64,000 nt of DNA. It comes from Planifilum fimeticola. GTDB taxonomy: Bacteria; Bacillota; Bacilli; Thermoactinomycetales; DSM-44946. The position numbers and the translations under genes were made by a program. The notes under the pieces are model-generated. The model did no database searches. It saw only the letters and a list, made by a program, of their open reading frames with translations, and was not told where the DNA came from. Below, in pieces: positions 53,016-61,982 of this stretch (positions are counted from its first letter, which is position 1; each line of letters opens with the position of its first letter). The stretch lies in contig NZ_PVNE01000015.1 of the NCBI RefSeq assembly GCF_003001905.1, positions 16,155 through 80,154 on the forward strand, in the 5' to 3' direction.

Positions 53016-53687
53016 ATGAACGTTTGGCTCCATGCGGAAAGCTTCCTGCTTGTCCTCATGGCCTGCATCGCGGGAATCACCGCTATCGGAACGGTCTGAG
53101 GAATCAATGCGACCCTTTCGGTCGCCCCTCTCGGCGAGAGGGTGAAAAAGCGGGAAGCGATCCTCCGTTCGCTCGTCTACGGCGGAACGGCCGCCGCATC
53201 CGGCGCCGCGACCGGGTTTCTGTACACGACCATCGTCTATTTGCTTTCTTTCGGGCTGCCGCCAGCGATCAAGGGCGGGGGCCTCGCCCTAATTTCCGCC
53301 GCCTTCGTCTTTCATGAATGGAACTGGATCCGCTTGAAAGTGCCGGAAAACCGCTGGCAGGTCCCGCACACATGGGTTTCGGGACCGCCGATGCGGAACA
53401 TGGCGGTATGGGGGCTGATCCTGGGAGCGGGCATCTTTACGTACATCCCGCACATCACCTTCCATCTCCTCTATCTGTACCTCGGATTTTTCAAGGAACC
53501 GGTTTACGGCCTGCTGTTCGGCGCCCTTTACGGTTTCAGCCGGGCGATACCCACAGCGTTTTTCGGGATGAACGGCAATCAAAGGATTCTCGATCGCATC
53601 CCCCGGACCCGGCGAGCCGGCCGGATGGTCAACAGTTTGACGTTAATCCTGCTAATTTCTTACTTGTCCTTTCGTTTTTTCCACTAG
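53016..53687 (+). pseudogene. Membrane protein gene interrupted by one in-frame TGA
   Basis: From ATG at 53016 (GAGGGGG 5 bases before it) a frame runs for 27 codons, meets TGA at 53097-53099, then stays open in the same frame to the TAG at 53685. Reading through the TGA gives one 223-residue protein with six membrane helices; the first (about 8-27) lies before the stop, the other five after it. Downstream, a GTG at 53142 could restart translation of 181 residues but has only a weak binding site. It is either a nonsense mutation, a two-part gene, or a recoded TGA. Ten bases after the MauA-like gene, so part of the same operon. Family not recognised. Confidence 0.65.
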
Positions 53688-54179
53688 CGGCGTAACCGAT
53701 CGTTTATTCCAATCCCGTCATTACTGCCGGACCCTGCAAAGTGCGTTGTGGTTTCCGTTTCCCCATCCCGCACGCCCCTTTGGCCCTCGATCCTTGTCCC
53801 TTGCGCCTCGAGGGCCCCATCTTCCTTTCCCGTCGATCTCCTCCCTAAAGGGTTTGAGGGACGTGAAAGGTCAAGGGAGGAGGGGGAGACCACGCAGCAA
53901 AATCAGGAGATGACCGCAAATAGCTGCGGATAAGGAATCGAGGACAAAAACGGAGGGAATCGCCAAAAAAATAACCCCGTACGAGGGGCGCGAGATTCAA
54001 GGACAACGGCCCAAACAAAAGGGAAAAAAGGCCGTTGCCTTCCCGGGTGAGAACCATGGCTGGAGGGGGCCCTGCCACAGGGAACAGACTCACCCGTTCC
54101 TCAAAAAGGAGGTTCATAAGCGATTGATGAAAATCGCTCGATTTATGATTACCACAATTCGGGCGGACTAGAAGATAGA
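53688..54179. other. Intergenic stretch, no supported gene
   Basis: About 490 bases. Two palindromes are seen: AACGGCC (54004) with GGCCGTT, and CTGCCACAGGGAACAG-type short repeats. No protein with a binding site. It separates the Mau-like cassette from decayed phage-like DNA. Confidence 0.4.
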
Positions 54180-54386
54180 TTAAGATTTTAGTTGTACATC
54201 AGCATTCAATCCGCATTTTGCAGCGTTTCTTTTATCTCCACCGTACTTTTCTTTTCCTTGAACGCTGGACGACCCATTGGCCTTGGAGGATTTCGGAAGC
54301 TTCGATAACCGAAGCATGTCGTCCTCCAGTTTGGAGCCGGGATCCAGCTTCAGATCCTCCTTGGCCTCTTGCAGGGTTACCAGCAT
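54180..54386 (-). pseudogene. Remnant of a phage head-tail connector-like gene
   Basis: The frame starts MLVTLQEAKEDLKLDPGSKLEDDMLRL, like the N-terminus of small phage head-tail connector (gp6-type) proteins. It then degenerates into low-complexity sequence (SKLPKSSKANGSSS). Truncated and probably non-functional. Assignment rests on about 25 residues. Confidence 0.4.
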
Positions 54387-54657
54387 GGGCTTCACCTCCA
54401 GACGGATTCCGAACACGAAAAAACCCCGCATTCTTCCGGTACCATTTCCGGAAGTGGTCGGGGGGTGCTTTCCGCCGGCACCTTGCGGCTTCGATACGTT
54501 TTTCCCGTGGTTTCCGATAGTTCTCGCGTTGGATCTTCCACCGGCACACCTCGCAGGAATCGTCCAGCCCGTCGCGTTTGGACCGATTGCGGCCGAACGG
54601 ATCCCGGGGAAAATAGTCCTTACAGCGACAGCGACGTTTCAAGGCCGTCCTCTCCAA
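54232..54657 (-). pseudogene. Remnant of a phage zinc-finger protein
   Basis: The first 70 residues, ALKRRCRCKDYFPRDPFGRNRSKRDGLDDSCEVCRWKIQRENYRKPREKR, resemble short phage proteins with two CxxC or CxC pairs that sit beside HNH nucleases. The rest of the open frame overlaps the connector remnant in another frame and is not protein-like, so the gene is truncated. Confidence 0.4.
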
Positions 54658-54680
54658 GAAAAAAAGGCGCTTGTGCGCCG

Positions 54681-55251
54681 TTATCTGAAGATATTTCGTG
54701 CGAGCTCTTCCCAGTCTTCATCGGTCATGGGGACTCCTGGGCCGTAGATGAATCCATGGTATGGTACGTCCCCTTCCCAACGCTCGATATCGAACAGTCT
54801 TTTGATGACAAATTTCACACACAAAGGGCCGCGAGCCCCTTACTCCCGTTCAATTTCCATCACCCACCCCATGACAATCATATGAGCGAGCGGCTCCTTC
54901 CAGAGACAGCAAAAGGCGCATTCCTCGGCGGGGGATGGCGTTTCACAGGTACGGATGGTGTTGATGACCCTGCCTACGTCTTCCGCGACTTTAGGCGGGG
55001 TGCCCGTCACTTTTCCGTTGTCGAAGGACGCAAGTGGCGGGCTTGCTTAGGAACTTGCCGTAGACTATAAACTTGTGTCCCCTCACTTCAACGCCCTCAA
55101 AGAAGCTAAAATCCGTTTTCTTCATCATATCTTTCAAATCCTTCGTCAGTCACACGTTTTCGTCTAACCCCGCGGGATGGGCGACTTCCAGCCGACCATG
55201 TCCCACCAATGCGGGGGCCATCACCATGCCCCCGGCGAGTAAGCTCCTCAC
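54681..55251 (-). pseudogene. Decayed gene of unknown family with stops and a frameshift
   Basis: Minus-strand reading gives RSLLAGGMVMAPALVGHGRLEVAHPAGLDENV, a TGA, then LTKDLKDMMKKTDFSFFEGVEVRGHKFIVYGKFLSKPA, a frameshift, SFDNGKVTGTPPKVAEDVGRVINTIRTC..., a TAA, and finally FVIKRLFDIERWEGDVPYHGFIYGPGVPMTDEDWEELARNIF. Together these look like one degraded protein of about 190 residues. It is next to phage-like remnants. No family assigned. Confidence 0.5.
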
Positions 55252-55257
55252 GACTCT

Positions 55258-55854
55258 TCAACACTGCCGGGTGGTGACTGCACCTGCACGCACATAATTG
55301 GCGATGATGACGCCCTTGGGGGAGACTTTGCTCTCCGTCAGCTTGAACGCCGCCGGAATGGTGCCATCGGCAAACAATCGTTTCCCACCGCCCAACGTCA
55401 GCGGATAGATCTTGAGCCAGAGCTCATCGACCAAATCATGCTTCATCAGCGTCTGAAGGAGATTTCCACTGCCGTAAACGTGCAAATTCGGCCCTAGCTG
55501 CTGCTTGAGTTGGCTGACTTTTGCCGCAATGTCTCCGCCCATAAACACGGTGGGCTGCCATTCGTGAGACGTCATGGTGTTCGAGGCGACGTACTTGGTC
55601 GCTTTATTGACAGCCGGCCATATGTCCCCATGCTTCGGCCAGTACGGAGCCCAAATGTCAAAGGTTTTGCGCCCGATCAACAGATCAAACGGCATGTTCA
55701 TCTCCCGTCGGATGACTGCTCCAACAACCTCGTCGGCATAGGGACTTACCCACCCGCCATATGCGAAGCCACCGCTGGTATCTTCCTGTGGCCCGCCCAT
55801 GCCTTGCATAACCCCATCAAGGGTGATGTGGGAGATGACAATGACTTTTCTCAT
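55258..55854 (-). CDS. Dihydrofolate reductase-like (RibD C-terminal) family protein
   Basis: 198 aa. [89 protein letters not shown] are the usual blocks of the YyaP-type family. NADPH-dependent reductase fold, substrate unknown. ATG at 55854 follows AAGGAGGT. Base composition is lower in GC than neighbours, and it abuts decayed DNA, so it was likely acquired. Confidence 0.88.
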   Translation of the reverse strand: MRKVIVISHITLDGVMQGMGGPQEDTSGGFAYGGWVSPYADEVVGAVIRREMNMPFDLLIGRKTFDIWAPYWPKHGDIWPAVNKATKYVASNTMTSHEWQPTVFMGGDIAAKVSQLKQQLGPNLHVYGSGNLLQTLMKHDLVDELWLKIYPLTLGGGKRLFADGTIPAAFKLTESKVSPKGVIIANYVRAGAVTTRQC

Positions 55855-56316
55855 GACGCACCTCCTTATACGATCTGGCACTCTTCAGCGTAAATCTGGG
55901 GTAAGTAGGCAACGAATCAGGGCATGGTGATTCCCTCACTTCAGCAGTAGATTGATATATTTATTTTCTCAAAATTCATCCAAAAGACCAAGAATGAAGC
56001 GGCAGGCTTCGGGGGCCTCGGAAGACGTATGGAATCGGCGATCGTAGAAATCAAGCAGCTCTGGAGCCCGTGCTAAAGAAATCTATGCCCCGGACACATC
56101 ATCCGATGCCATTGGATGAAGCGATCCCGAAAATCCCTTTGCCTCCCCTTTGGCTTGCGATATACTCAATGTTGATGTTTCCTTCGATGATGTCGGAGTC
56201 AGTGGGAAGTTGGGCAAGGAATTCATCCCGCTCTTGGAGAAAGTTGTGGATGGGCGGGCGAGGCAAAGCATGGCGGCCCTGATCCGTCTTGCCTTCCCAC
56301 CGCCGAGAAGTCTCCC
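55855..56316. other. Intergenic stretch, no supported gene
   Basis: About 460 bases. Open frames exist on both strands from 56083 to 56455, but none has a start with a binding site or a recognisable family. It may be decayed DNA at the edge of the acquired segment. Confidence 0.4.
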
Positions 56317-56487
56317 ATGGCCACTTTTCACTGTAAACGCTGTTTTCGCCGTGTCCCGACGACAAAAGTTTTCCACACGGTTTTGTACCGCCCCGCCTGC
56401 CCGGTCCGGGCCGTCATTCGGCATGATTCCCTTCCCCTTTGGAAAAAATGGGTAAGGGAAGAACCGACGGAAGGAGATGCCGAATGA
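56317..56487 (+). CDS. Small cysteine-containing ORF coupled to the aldolase gene
   Basis: 56 aa, starts ATFHCKRCFRRVP and contains RPACPVRAV, so three cysteines, two in CxxC form. Basic overall. Its TGA overlaps the ATG of the class II aldolase gene (ATGA), and the aldolase binding site AAGGAG lies inside it. The upstream binding site is weak. It may be a leader or zinc-binding peptide, or a chance frame. Confidence 0.35.
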   Translation: MATFHCKRCFRRVPTTKVFHTVLYRPACPVRAVIRHDSLPLWKKWVREEPTEGDAE

Positions 56488-57572
56488 CCACGTTTACGAT
56501 GGTGGGAGACTGGCGGAAAAGTCCTGTACTGGAAAAGCTGGCCAAAGGCCTGCGCAACGAAATGATCAAAAACGGATACGCTTATCGCTCCGAGGAGGAT
56601 CCCGATCTGCGACTGGTCCTCCATTTTGTCGATCCTGAAGAGCCCCGCCACTTCCGGCGAAAAGGAAAGGGCACCTTCGTCGTCACGGTGGCGGAGAAGA
56701 GCGAACCGGTCGACAGCATCCTGAAGGCGGGTTACCCGATATTGGTCCGTTCCCTCGGCAACATGATGATTTACCTGGACCGCTCCAAAAATCAGCCCGC
56801 CGTCCATTTCATCACCCTCGAGCAGGGATGCTACCCCATCCCGGGGGATATGGAGGATCCCGGCTTCTTTCGCCGGGTGTTCGAGCGGCTCCTTCCCTTG
56901 GCCACCGCGGAATTGATCATCGACAACACCTTTGAACCGGACCTCCCCGAAAGCCTTTGGGAGGGAGACGAACTGACCCGGCAGATCAACCGGGCGGGGA
57001 AAAAGCTGGACGAGATGAACCTGCTGCCCGCCCCCTTTCCCATCGAGGAGCTCCTGTCCGAGCGGGAATTGCGCCACGTGAAGCGCCTTTACGGAATCGG
57101 AGGCCTAAGTTACGGCAATCTGAGCGCTCGTAAGGACGGAAACCGCTTCTGGATGAGCGCCAGCGGGGTCAACAAGGCCAAGCTGGAAACCGTCGGCCGG
57201 GACATTCTGATGATCAAGGGGTACTCCCCGGAAGAAAAAGCCATGAAGATCAGCGTTCCGCCGAAGGTGGAGCCGCGCCGCGCCTCCGTCGACGCCATCG
57301 AACACTGGATGATCTACACCAATCATCCCGAGGTGGGGGCCATCGTTCACATCCACGCCTGGATGGAGGGCATCCCCACCACGGAGATCAACTACCCCTG
57401 CGGCACCCTTCAACTGGCCAAGGCGGTGGCGGAGCAGATCAGCCGCGCCGAGGATCCCTCCCGGGCGGTCGTCGGCCTGAAAAACCACGGCCTGACCATC
57501 ACCGGGCGCGATCTGGACGACATCTTCGAGCGGATCGACGGAAAAATCATTCCCCAAGTTCCCATGTCCTGA
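56484..57572 (+). CDS. Class II aldolase/adducin family protein with extra N-terminal domain
   Basis: 362 aa. The aldolase domain covers about 180-362: SYGNLSARKDGNRFWMSASGVNK, HPEVGAIVHIHAWMEG (zinc-binding His pair) and GLKNHGLTITGRD. The first 170 residues are a separate alpha/beta region (TFTMVGDWRKSPVLEKLAKGLRNEM...HFITLEQGCYPIPGDMEDP) not found in plain L-fuculose-phosphate aldolases. The enzyme probably cleaves or isomerises a phosphorylated sugar or a related compound; substrate unknown. ATG follows GGAAGGAG. Followed 11 bases on by an SDR gene. Confidence 0.87.
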   Translation: MTTFTMVGDWRKSPVLEKLAKGLRNEMIKNGYAYRSEEDPDLRLVLHFVDPEEPRHFRRKGKGTFVVTVAEKSEPVDSILKAGYPILVRSLGNMMIYLDRSKNQPAVHFITLEQGCYPIPGDMEDPGFFRRVFERLLPLATAELIIDNTFEPDLPESLWEGDELTRQINRAGKKLDEMNLLPAPFPIEELLSERELRHVKRLYGIGGLSYGNLSARKDGNRFWMSASGVNKAKLETVGRDILMIKGYSPEEKAMKISVPPKVEPRRASVDAIEHWMIYTNHPEVGAIVHIHAWMEGIPTTEINYPCGTLQLAKAVAEQISRAEDPSRAVVGLKNHGLTITGRDLDDIFERIDGKIIPQVPMS

Positions 57573-57583
57573 GGAGAGAGAGC

Positions 57584-58411
57584 ATGAAAGAACGAACCGT
57601 CCTTGTCACCGGCGCATCAAGCGGGATCGGAAAGGAAATCGCCCGTCTGCTGGCCCGGCGGGGGGACTTTCCCGTCCTCGTCGCCCGGCGGGCGGAACCC
57701 CTCCGGGAGCTGACGGAAGAGCTGGGAACCGGCGCCGCCTACCCCTGCGACGTGACCGACGGGGAATCCGTTCAGGCGTTGGTGGAGGAGGTGAAACAGA
57801 CCCGGGGACGCATCGATGTCCTGATCAACAACGCCGGCTACGGATTTTTCGGGGGCGCGCTCGACATCCCGATGAGCGATTACGAGGGAATGCTGCAGAC
57901 CAATTATCTGGGAGCCGTTCGCATGACCCGGGCCGTGATCCCCCACATGTTGGAGGCCGGCGGCGGCCGAATCGTCAACATCGCCTCGGTGGCGGGCCTC
58001 ACCGGCAGTCCGAACCTGGCCGCCTACTCCGCCTCCAAATTTGCCCTGATCGGCTTTTCCGAATCCCTTGACCTGGAATATGCACCGGTCATCCGGGTGG
58101 GTGTCCTCTGCCCCGGTCCCGTTCAGACTCCCTTTTTCCGGGGGGAAGATCCCTCCCGATTTTTCCCCGCGCCGATCGCCAAGCGGCTCCTCGATCCGAA
58201 AACCGTGGCCCGCCACGCCATCGGCTTGATCGACCGCCCGCGGGTCCTCGTGGTGCCGCGCACCTTTGCGCCCGCCCTCGTTTTCCGGGTCCTCTTCCCC
58301 CGAATTTACCGGAAAATCGCCAAAAAGCTGTATGATCAACATTTTCAGCGTCAAAAATCGGGGGACCCCGTCGCCGAATCTTCCTCGACAACGATCGAGA
58401 AAATGAAATAG
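57584..58411 (+). CDS. Short-chain dehydrogenase/reductase
   Basis: 275 aa. TGASSGIG cofactor loop at 8-15, NNAGYGFFGG, catalytic Ser and YSASK in SVAGLTGSPNLAAYSASKFAL. The C-terminal PRTFAPALVFRVLFPRIYRKIAKKL segment is hydrophobic and typical of DltE/retinol-type SDRs. ATG after GAGGAGAGAGAGC, 11 bases after the aldolase gene; likely the same transcript. Confidence 0.9.
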   Translation: MKERTVLVTGASSGIGKEIARLLARRGDFPVLVARRAEPLRELTEELGTGAAYPCDVTDGESVQALVEEVKQTRGRIDVLINNAGYGFFGGALDIPMSDYEGMLQTNYLGAVRMTRAVIPHMLEAGGGRIVNIASVAGLTGSPNLAAYSASKFALIGFSESLDLEYAPVIRVGVLCPGPVQTPFFRGEDPSRFFPAPIAKRLLDPKTVARHAIGLIDRPRVLVVPRTFAPALVFRVLFPRIYRKIAKKLYDQHFQRQKSGDPVAESSSTTIEKMK

Positions 58412-58558
58412 CCCTTGCCCGGCCGCCGGAGGAGTCGCTCCGTTTCCCCCACGACAAAGGAACACTGCTGTACACCTTTCGGTTTTTGCCGGGGTTTCGG
58501 ACAGACCAAAAGCTTTGGGTCCTCTCGTCAAGAAAACGATCAAGGGAGTGGACAAGCT

Positions 58559-59332
58559 TTGGAAAACATGCGTTTTGCGGAACAGACGGCGGTCGTCACC
58601 GGCGGAGGCCAGGGCATCGGCCGCGCGGTGGCGGAGATGCTGGCACGGGAAGGAGCCCACGTCTACATCGCGGAGCAGGATGAAGAAGCGGGAACCGAAT
58701 GCGAAGAAGAAATCCGGGAAAGGGGCGGGGCGGCCACCTTCGTTCCGACGGACGTATCGCGTCCGGAGGAGATCCGGAGGCTGATGGACCGGATCGACAA
58801 GGAGCGGGGGAAGCTGCACATCCTGTGCAACAATGCGGGGATCAGCCTCTTCCGCCCCCTGGAGGAGCTCTCCGTGGAGGAGTGGGACCGGGTGATCCAT
58901 ATCAATCTGCGGAGCGTCTTTTTGTGTGCGAAGTACGGTCTGCCCCTGCTGCGGGCGGCCGGACGAGCCTCCATCATCAACATCGCCTCCACCCGGGCCC
59001 TGATGTCCGAACCCCACACCGAGGCCTACTCCGCCTCCAAAGGAGGAATCCTCGCCCTCACCCACGCGCTGGCCGTCAGCCTCGGACCGACGGTCCGCGT
59101 CAACGCGATCAGTCCGGGATGGATCGAAACCTCCGAATGGAAAAAGAAAAGTGCCCGAAAGCCGGCGCAATTGACCGAGGAGGATCACCGGCAGCATCCC
59201 TCGGGCCGTGTGGGGCGCCCCGAAGACATCGCCCGGGCGGTCCGCTATCTCGCCTCTCCGGATGCGGAGTTCATCACCGGCGCCAACCTGGTGATCGACG
59301 GCGGCATGACGGTAAAGATGATCTATGCGTAA
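58559..59332 (+). CDS. Short-chain dehydrogenase/reductase (SDR, FabG-like)
   Basis: 257 aa. TGGGQGIG loop, NNAGISLF, IASTRALMSEPHTEAYSASKGG active site and a final FITGANLVIDGGMTVKM, the tetramer-forming tail of classical SDRs. The TTG at 58559 is favoured because GGGAG lies 10 bases upstream; the next ATG is 19 bases away. 147 bases separate it from the previous SDR, so it may have its own promoter. Confidence 0.87.
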   Translation: MENMRFAEQTAVVTGGGQGIGRAVAEMLAREGAHVYIAEQDEEAGTECEEEIRERGGAATFVPTDVSRPEEIRRLMDRIDKERGKLHILCNNAGISLFRPLEELSVEEWDRVIHINLRSVFLCAKYGLPLLRAAGRASIINIASTRALMSEPHTEAYSASKGGILALTHALAVSLGPTVRVNAISPGWIETSEWKKKSARKPAQLTEEDHRQHPSGRVGRPEDIARAVRYLASPDAEFITGANLVIDGGMTVKMIYA

Positions 59333-59787
59333 CATTTGCTCCAAAATGGACCTGCGGGATTGAAAAGCCTGTATCCAAACCGTTCTCCGGCCAAAGCCCC
59401 GCATGGACAAAACGGCTTCATTTGCCTTCAACTTGAACTTCGCTCTGCAGAATTCCTTCAGGGACTGGGACAACACCTCTTACACCGCCGGCGGCTCCTC
59501 CGGATGCATCCCCCGTCCGGGGAAAACAGGGGCATGGTGTGCCCGATAACCCCCACGAGGGGGGATCGTTCTCGCTCCGGAACTGGTCAAGCATCTTCTC
59601 CGCTGCAGGGATGCTGTTGGAGTGCGCTTGACGTGCAGGCCAAACGGCGCACGCCCCCGATTTATTCGATCCGATCGGCCTTCGAAAAGAGGGCCGAGCG
59701 ATTTCCCTCTGAACGAAACGAGCGGCCATCCGAAGCTGTTCGGACCGCCGCCGTATACGCAACTTCTCCAGGGATCGCGCCCCCTCT
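59333..59787. other. Intergenic stretch, no supported gene
   Basis: About 455 bases. Long open frames on both strands have no binding site and biased composition. No repeats of the palindromic family are evident. Possibly decayed coding DNA. Confidence 0.4.
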
Positions 59788-59928
59788 TTACGATTCCTTC
59801 CCCTTCCTTTTCGACCAAAAGAACTCGAGCAAAAAACCCACCCCCAGGCCGATCAAGGTTCCCGCACCGGTGTTCCCGAACAGCATCCCCAAACCGATCC
59901 CGACAAGCATACAGCCGGCAATGAGCAT
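59788..59928 (-). CDS. Small glycine-zipper membrane protein
   Basis: 46 aa. LIAGCMLVGIGLGMLFGNTGAGTLIGLGVGFLLEFFWSKRKG forms two membrane helices rich in glycine, with a basic tail. The ATG at 59928 follows GGAGAGGG at 5 bases; a longer frame upstream is less likely. Unknown function; similar glycine-rich membrane peptides are widespread in Bacilli. Confidence 0.65.
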   Translation of the reverse strand: MLIAGCMLVGIGLGMLFGNTGAGTLIGLGVGFLLEFFWSKRKGKES

Positions 59929-60073
59929 GGTTTCCCTCTCCTGTTCCCCAGAATGGTCACGGCTCGGATACATCCCGCCACTCCCGGGGGGCGGCAAATG
60001 CGTTCAACCGGCCGCGCTATAAAAAATTGTAACCATTGGAAGCGGAAATGCAATGGAAAAGGAGCGGCACCAA

Positions 60074-60637
60074 TCATCCCCGCTTCGGAAAGGGGATCAG
60101 CCGGCCTTTCTCCCCCATCTCCCCGTCATATCCCGTCGCCGCCGCCAGGGCCCGTTCCTCCGCGGGAATGCGCACCCTGAGCAATACCAGCAGATTCAAG
60201 AGGGACACCGCCGCCGCCGTCCAAAAGGCTCCCAGAGCGAGGGGAAGAGTGAGGATTTCCGCGATCACCGCGAGATAGTTGGGATGGCGGATATATCGGT
60301 AAGGGCCGCGGATGACCGGTTTCCTTCCGGGGATCACCCAGATCCGCGTGTTCCAGTGGCGGCCCAGGGAACGAAGGCACCAATAGCGGAGGAATTGGGC
60401 GAGGAGGAAAAGGGTCGCAGGAACCGGCCACCAGACCGGCGGTGCCGCACCCAAAAGGAGCTCACCGGCCATGCCCAGAAACCAGAGCAGGTGAATCGAG
60501 ACGATGAGGGGATAGTGTTCCCCCCCCACCTCATAACCGCCCTGCTCCCGCGCCCAACGGGCATTTCGCCGGGCAATGCGCAGTTCCGCCAGCCGCTGCG
60601 CGACCACAACCAGGATCAGCGCCCATCCGATCCCCAT
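60074..60637 (-). CDS. bpsB: Isoprenylcysteine carboxyl methyltransferase-like protein (BpsB/YpbQ)
   Basis: 187 aa with four to five membrane helices. RKPVIRGPYRYIRHPNYLAVIAEILTLPLALGAFW is the ICMT SAM-binding signature. In Bacillus, BpsB (YpbQ) O-methylates alkylpyrones made by BpsA, and the same pairing occurs here 18 bases downstream of the polyketide synthase. ATG follows GAAGGGG by 8 bases. Product is probably a membrane-associated methylated polyketide. Confidence 0.88.
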   Translation of the reverse strand: MGIGWALILVVVAQRLAELRIARRNARWAREQGGYEVGGEHYPLIVSIHLLWFLGMAGELLLGAAPPVWWPVPATLFLLAQFLRYWCLRSLGRHWNTRIWVIPGRKPVIRGPYRYIRHPNYLAVIAEILTLPLALGAFWTAAAVSLLNLLVLLRVRIPAEERALAAATGYDGEMGEKGRLIPFPKRG

Positions 60638-60655
60638 GCGCTCAACCCCTTCGTT

Positions 60656-61852
60656 TCAAATATGACTCGGCAGGAACGATTCCAGCGGATCCGGCGAAGG
60701 GGCCCACGCCGATTCCGAAACCGGAACCCCCGTCCCGACGCGGTCTCCCCGGGGGAAACCCTCCATTATCCGGCTTTTCCCCGGCGCGATCTCCTCTCCC
60801 CATCGGATGAGCATCAGTTCCAGGCTGAATCCGGGACCGAGGGCCGTGATCAGCCCGTAGGTTCCCCTTTCGGGCTGATTCCGCATTTCCCGCTCCAACA
60901 CAAACAACACGGTCGCCGAAGACATGTTTCCGTGGCTGCGCAGGACGGAGCGGGCGCTGGACAGGGCTGTCTCCTTCAAGGAAAGAGCCTCCTCGTAGGC
61001 GGCCAGCACCTTGGCTCCCCCGGGATGGGCGATATACCTCCCCACCCGGTCGGGGGTCAAATCCCACCGGCGCAAAAACCCCTCCACCACCGGCCTCACT
61101 TGCCGGCGCACGATGGACGGAATATCCTTGGAGAAAATCACCTTCAGGCCGTCATCCACCACTTCCCAACCCATCACGTTCAGGGAACTGGGCCAGGTCA
61201 TGCTCATCGCGTCGACGATCCGCGGCCCGTCCGCGCTCACCTCCGCCTCTTCCCCGGCAACCAGCACCGCGGCGGCCCCGTCGGCAAACAGCGAAGTGGC
61301 CACCAGATTGCTTTTGGACAGATCATTCCGGCGAAAGGTGAGCCCGCACAATTCCAGGGCGAGCAGGAGGACGCGCCTTTCCGGAAACGCCCGGGCCACT
61401 TCAAAGGCGCGGGCAAGCCCCGCCGCTCCGCCGGCACAGCCCAATCCCCAGAGGGGGGTCCGCTTCACCTGGGGGTTCATGCCCAACCGGTTGACGAGAT
61501 GAGCATCGATGCTGGGGGTCGACAGGCCGGTGGAGGAGACGAAGATAAAGTGATCCACCTCCCGGGGCGTCAGTCCCGCTCCCTCCAGGCAGCGCCGAAC
61601 CGCTTCCTCCCCCAGATTGCACGCCGCTTCCACATAGGCTCCATTCCGCTCGGCAAAGGAATGGTCCTGTTCAAACCAGGACCGGGGTCTGCTGAACCGC
61701 CGCCGCTCAATGGCCGCGTGATCAAAGATTTTCAACAACCGGTCAATGTCCCCAAACGCCTCCCGGAACAGCCCGCGGGCAAAGTCCCGCGCCTCCCGCT
61801 GATCCACTTCATATTCGGGTACGGCGGTTCCCACCGAGACAATTCGCGCCAA
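60656..61852 (-). CDS. bpsA: Type III polyketide synthase (BpsA/chalcone-synthase family)
   Basis: 398 aa. Catalytic Cys139 in WGLGCAGGAAGLARA, His in YIAHPGG and Asn in RSHGNMSSATVLF, forming the Cys-His-Asn triad of chalcone synthase-like enzymes. BpsA condenses long-chain fatty acyl-CoA with malonyl-CoA to form alkylpyrones. The last 45 residues after the usual end are a charged tail not part of the fold. TTG start with GGAGGG 7 bases upstream. Operon with bpsB. Confidence 0.93.
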   Translation of the reverse strand: MARIVSVGTAVPEYEVDQREARDFARGLFREAFGDIDRLLKIFDHAAIERRRFSRPRSWFEQDHSFAERNGAYVEAACNLGEEAVRRCLEGAGLTPREVDHFIFVSSTGLSTPSIDAHLVNRLGMNPQVKRTPLWGLGCAGGAAGLARAFEVARAFPERRVLLLALELCGLTFRRNDLSKSNLVATSLFADGAAAVLVAGEEAEVSADGPRIVDAMSMTWPSSLNVMGWEVVDDGLKVIFSKDIPSIVRRQVRPVVEGFLRRWDLTPDRVGRYIAHPGGAKVLAAYEEALSLKETALSSARSVLRSHGNMSSATVLFVLEREMRNQPERGTYGLITALGPGFSLELMLIRWGEEIAPGKSRIMEGFPRGDRVGTGVPVSESAWAPSPDPLESFLPSHI

Positions 61853-61935
61853 TCACAATCCCTCCAACAATTTCCTGATAACCATAGATTTCCCCCTGCG
61901 GGGCAAGTCATGCAACGAGCCGCCATCTCTTCCTT

Positions 61936-61968
61936 TGCAAAACAAAAACCGCGCGATACAGCGCGGAA
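61936..61968 (-). terminator. Terminator of the 109-residue protein gene
   Basis: Minus-strand CCGCGC / GCGCGG stem with a TGTATC loop, then TTTTTGTTTT. Confidence 0.85.
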
Positions 61969-61982
61969 ACAGGATGCCCTCA

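Noticed and set aside
53097..53099. TGA as a selenocysteine codon
   Set aside because: No hairpin of SECIS form was recognised directly after it and no selenocysteine genes are visible; left as an open recoding or nonsense case only.
57617..59476. 619-codon minus-strand frame opposite the two SDR genes
   Set aside because: Shadow reading; spans two unrelated plus-strand genes and the gap between them.
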